Under the pieces are notes generated by a model. The model was given only the letters and a program-made list of their open reading frames with translations, did not search any database and was not told the origin of the DNA. The position numbers and the translations under genes were made by a program. Positions 63,384-64,000 of a DNA stretch of 64,000 bases are shown piece by piece. Location of the stretch: assembly GCF_034344865.1 (NCBI RefSeq), contig NZ_CP133774.1, forward strand, positions 4,712,001 to 4,776,000. Direction: 5' to 3'. Origin of the DNA: Pseudomonas sp. 10S4. Its GTDB lineage: Bacteria > Pseudomonadota > Gammaproteobacteria > Pseudomonadales > Pseudomonadaceae. Within the stretch, counting starts at the first letter, position 1, and every line of letters starts with the position of its first letter.

Positions 63384-64000
63384 ATGAGCCAGGCCGCCAG
63401 TGACATTGCTGCCAATGACCTGTTGCAGGTCAAAGACATCGAAGTGATCTACGACGGCGCGATCCTGGCCGTGGCCGGGGTGTCGCTGACGGTGCCCAAG
63501 GGCGGTATCGTCGCTTTGCTGGGGGCCAACGGCGCGGGCAAAAGCACCACGCTCAAGGCGATTTCCGGGCTGGTGCGGGCCGAACGCGCGGAAGTCAGTC
63601 GCGGCAGCATCGAGTTTCTCGGCCGCGACACGGCGGGCGTCGATCCGAGCGTGCGGGTGCGCCAAGGCATGGTCCATGTGCTGGAAGGCCGACACGTGTT
63701 CCCGCAGTTGACCGTCGAGGACAACCTGCGCAGCGGCGGGTTTGTTCGGCGTTTGAGTCGCCAGGACATGGCCCGGGACCTGGAGCGGATCTACGCCTGG
63801 TTCCCCCGGCTGAAAACCAAGCGCAAGACCCAGGCCGGGCTGACATCCGGGGGCGAGCAGCAGATGGTTGCCATCGGTCGCGCGTTGATGACACGTCCTA
63901 CTTTGGTACTGCTTGATGAACCATCGATGGGTTTGGCGCCTATTATCGTCCAGGAGATTTTCGAGATCGTCGCCCAGCTCAATCGCGACGAACAGGTGAG
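63384..64000 (+). CDS. Branched-chain-type ABC transporter ATPase (LivF-like), cut by window end
   Basis: N-terminal 205 residues of the second ATPase. Starts MSQAASDIAANDLLQVKDIE 4 bp after the binding-protein stop. Walker A GANGAGKST near 47, signature LTSGGEQQMVAIGRALM, Walker B TLVLLDEPSMGLAP; LivF proteins typically show EGRHVFPQLTVEDNL as here. About 40-60 residues should follow beyond base 64000. Confidence 0.92.
   Translation, partial: MSQAASDIAANDLLQVKDIEVIYDGAILAVAGVSLTVPKGGIVALLGANGAGKSTTLKAISGLVRAERAEVSRGSIEFLGRDTAGVDPSVRVRQGMVHVLEGRHVFPQLTVEDNLRSGGFVRRLSRQDMARDLERIYAWFPRLKTKRKTQAGLTSGGEQQMVAIGRALMTRPTLVLLDEPSMGLAPIIVQEIFEIVAQLNRDEQV

Overview
This window looks like chromosomal DNA of a Pseudomonas of the P. 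fluorescens group. It is GC-rich and densely coded, it carries family-typical small proteins (DUF2790, DUF2789, DUF6124-like), and it is littered with short palindromic (REP/BIME) intergenic repeats such as GTGGGAGCGGGCTTGCTCGC. I saw no phage, integrase, transposase, CRISPR array, rRNA or tRNA.

Layout. 1-2.25 kb: cyanate detoxification (cynT, DUF2790 gene, cynS, divergent cynR). 2.4-7.1 kb: small genes, an acetyltransferase, a glutathione transferase and a frameshifted topB with a LexA-type site upstream. 7.2-11.4 kb: AraC regulator with divergent SDR dehydrogenase, a serralysin-type RTX protease without its secretion genes, and a DUF427 gene. 11.5-17.4 kb: lldD, an MHS-type MFS transporter, a GMC oxidoreductase and a divergent LysR regulator. 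17.46-18.17 kb: a strongly structured leader in front of a DUF6124-like gene. 18.4-20.2 kb: alkC and a GST. 20.26-37.2 kb: a complete inositol catabolic locus (iolR / iolC-DUF2090, iolE, iolB, iolA, iolI, iolD, iolG, an iolH-like TIM barrel, an iolW-like dehydrogenase, and a sugar ABC transporter), with GGAA-N6-TTCC type candidate IolR sites. 37.5-42.2 kb: dksA2-like gene, a chemoreceptor and six small unknown genes. 42.3-46.6 kb: glycine-betaine-type binding protein, TonB receptor with DUF2946 gene, DUF3995 gene. 46.7-52.8 kb: the six-gene Mrp/Sha (mnhA/B-C-D-E-F-G) Na+/H+ antiporter operon. 53-54.6 kb: EamA exporter and divergent XRE-cupin regulator. 55.2-64 kb: a cluster with an SfnB-type flavoprotein, an NtaA/DszA-type monooxygenase, a degenerate acyl-CoA-ligase-like protein and a branched-chain-type ABC transporter, cut by the window end.

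How the genes work together. The iol locus is the best understood: uptake of inositol by the ABC system, oxidation by IolG (and probably of the scyllo isomer by the IolW-like enzyme), inosose isomerisation and dehydration (IolI, IolE), ring opening (IolD), isomerisation (IolB), phosphorylation and aldol cleavage (IolC fused to a DUF2090 domain), and semialdehyde oxidation (IolA), all probably repressed by the RpiR-type IolR. The 55-64 kb cluster reads as import plus flavin-dependent oxidation of an unknown, perhaps sulfur-containing, compound and is the least described system here.

A caution for every reader: at least seven otherwise well conserved genes (topB, an SDR gene, lldD, iolA, the inositol ABC ATPase gene, an EamA gene, an ntaA-like gene) are interrupted by single-base gains or losses, and mnhA carries what looks like a compensated pair. 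Housekeeping-type genes broken at this rate point to sequence errors rather than to biology, so these genes should be regarded as probably intact in the organism.
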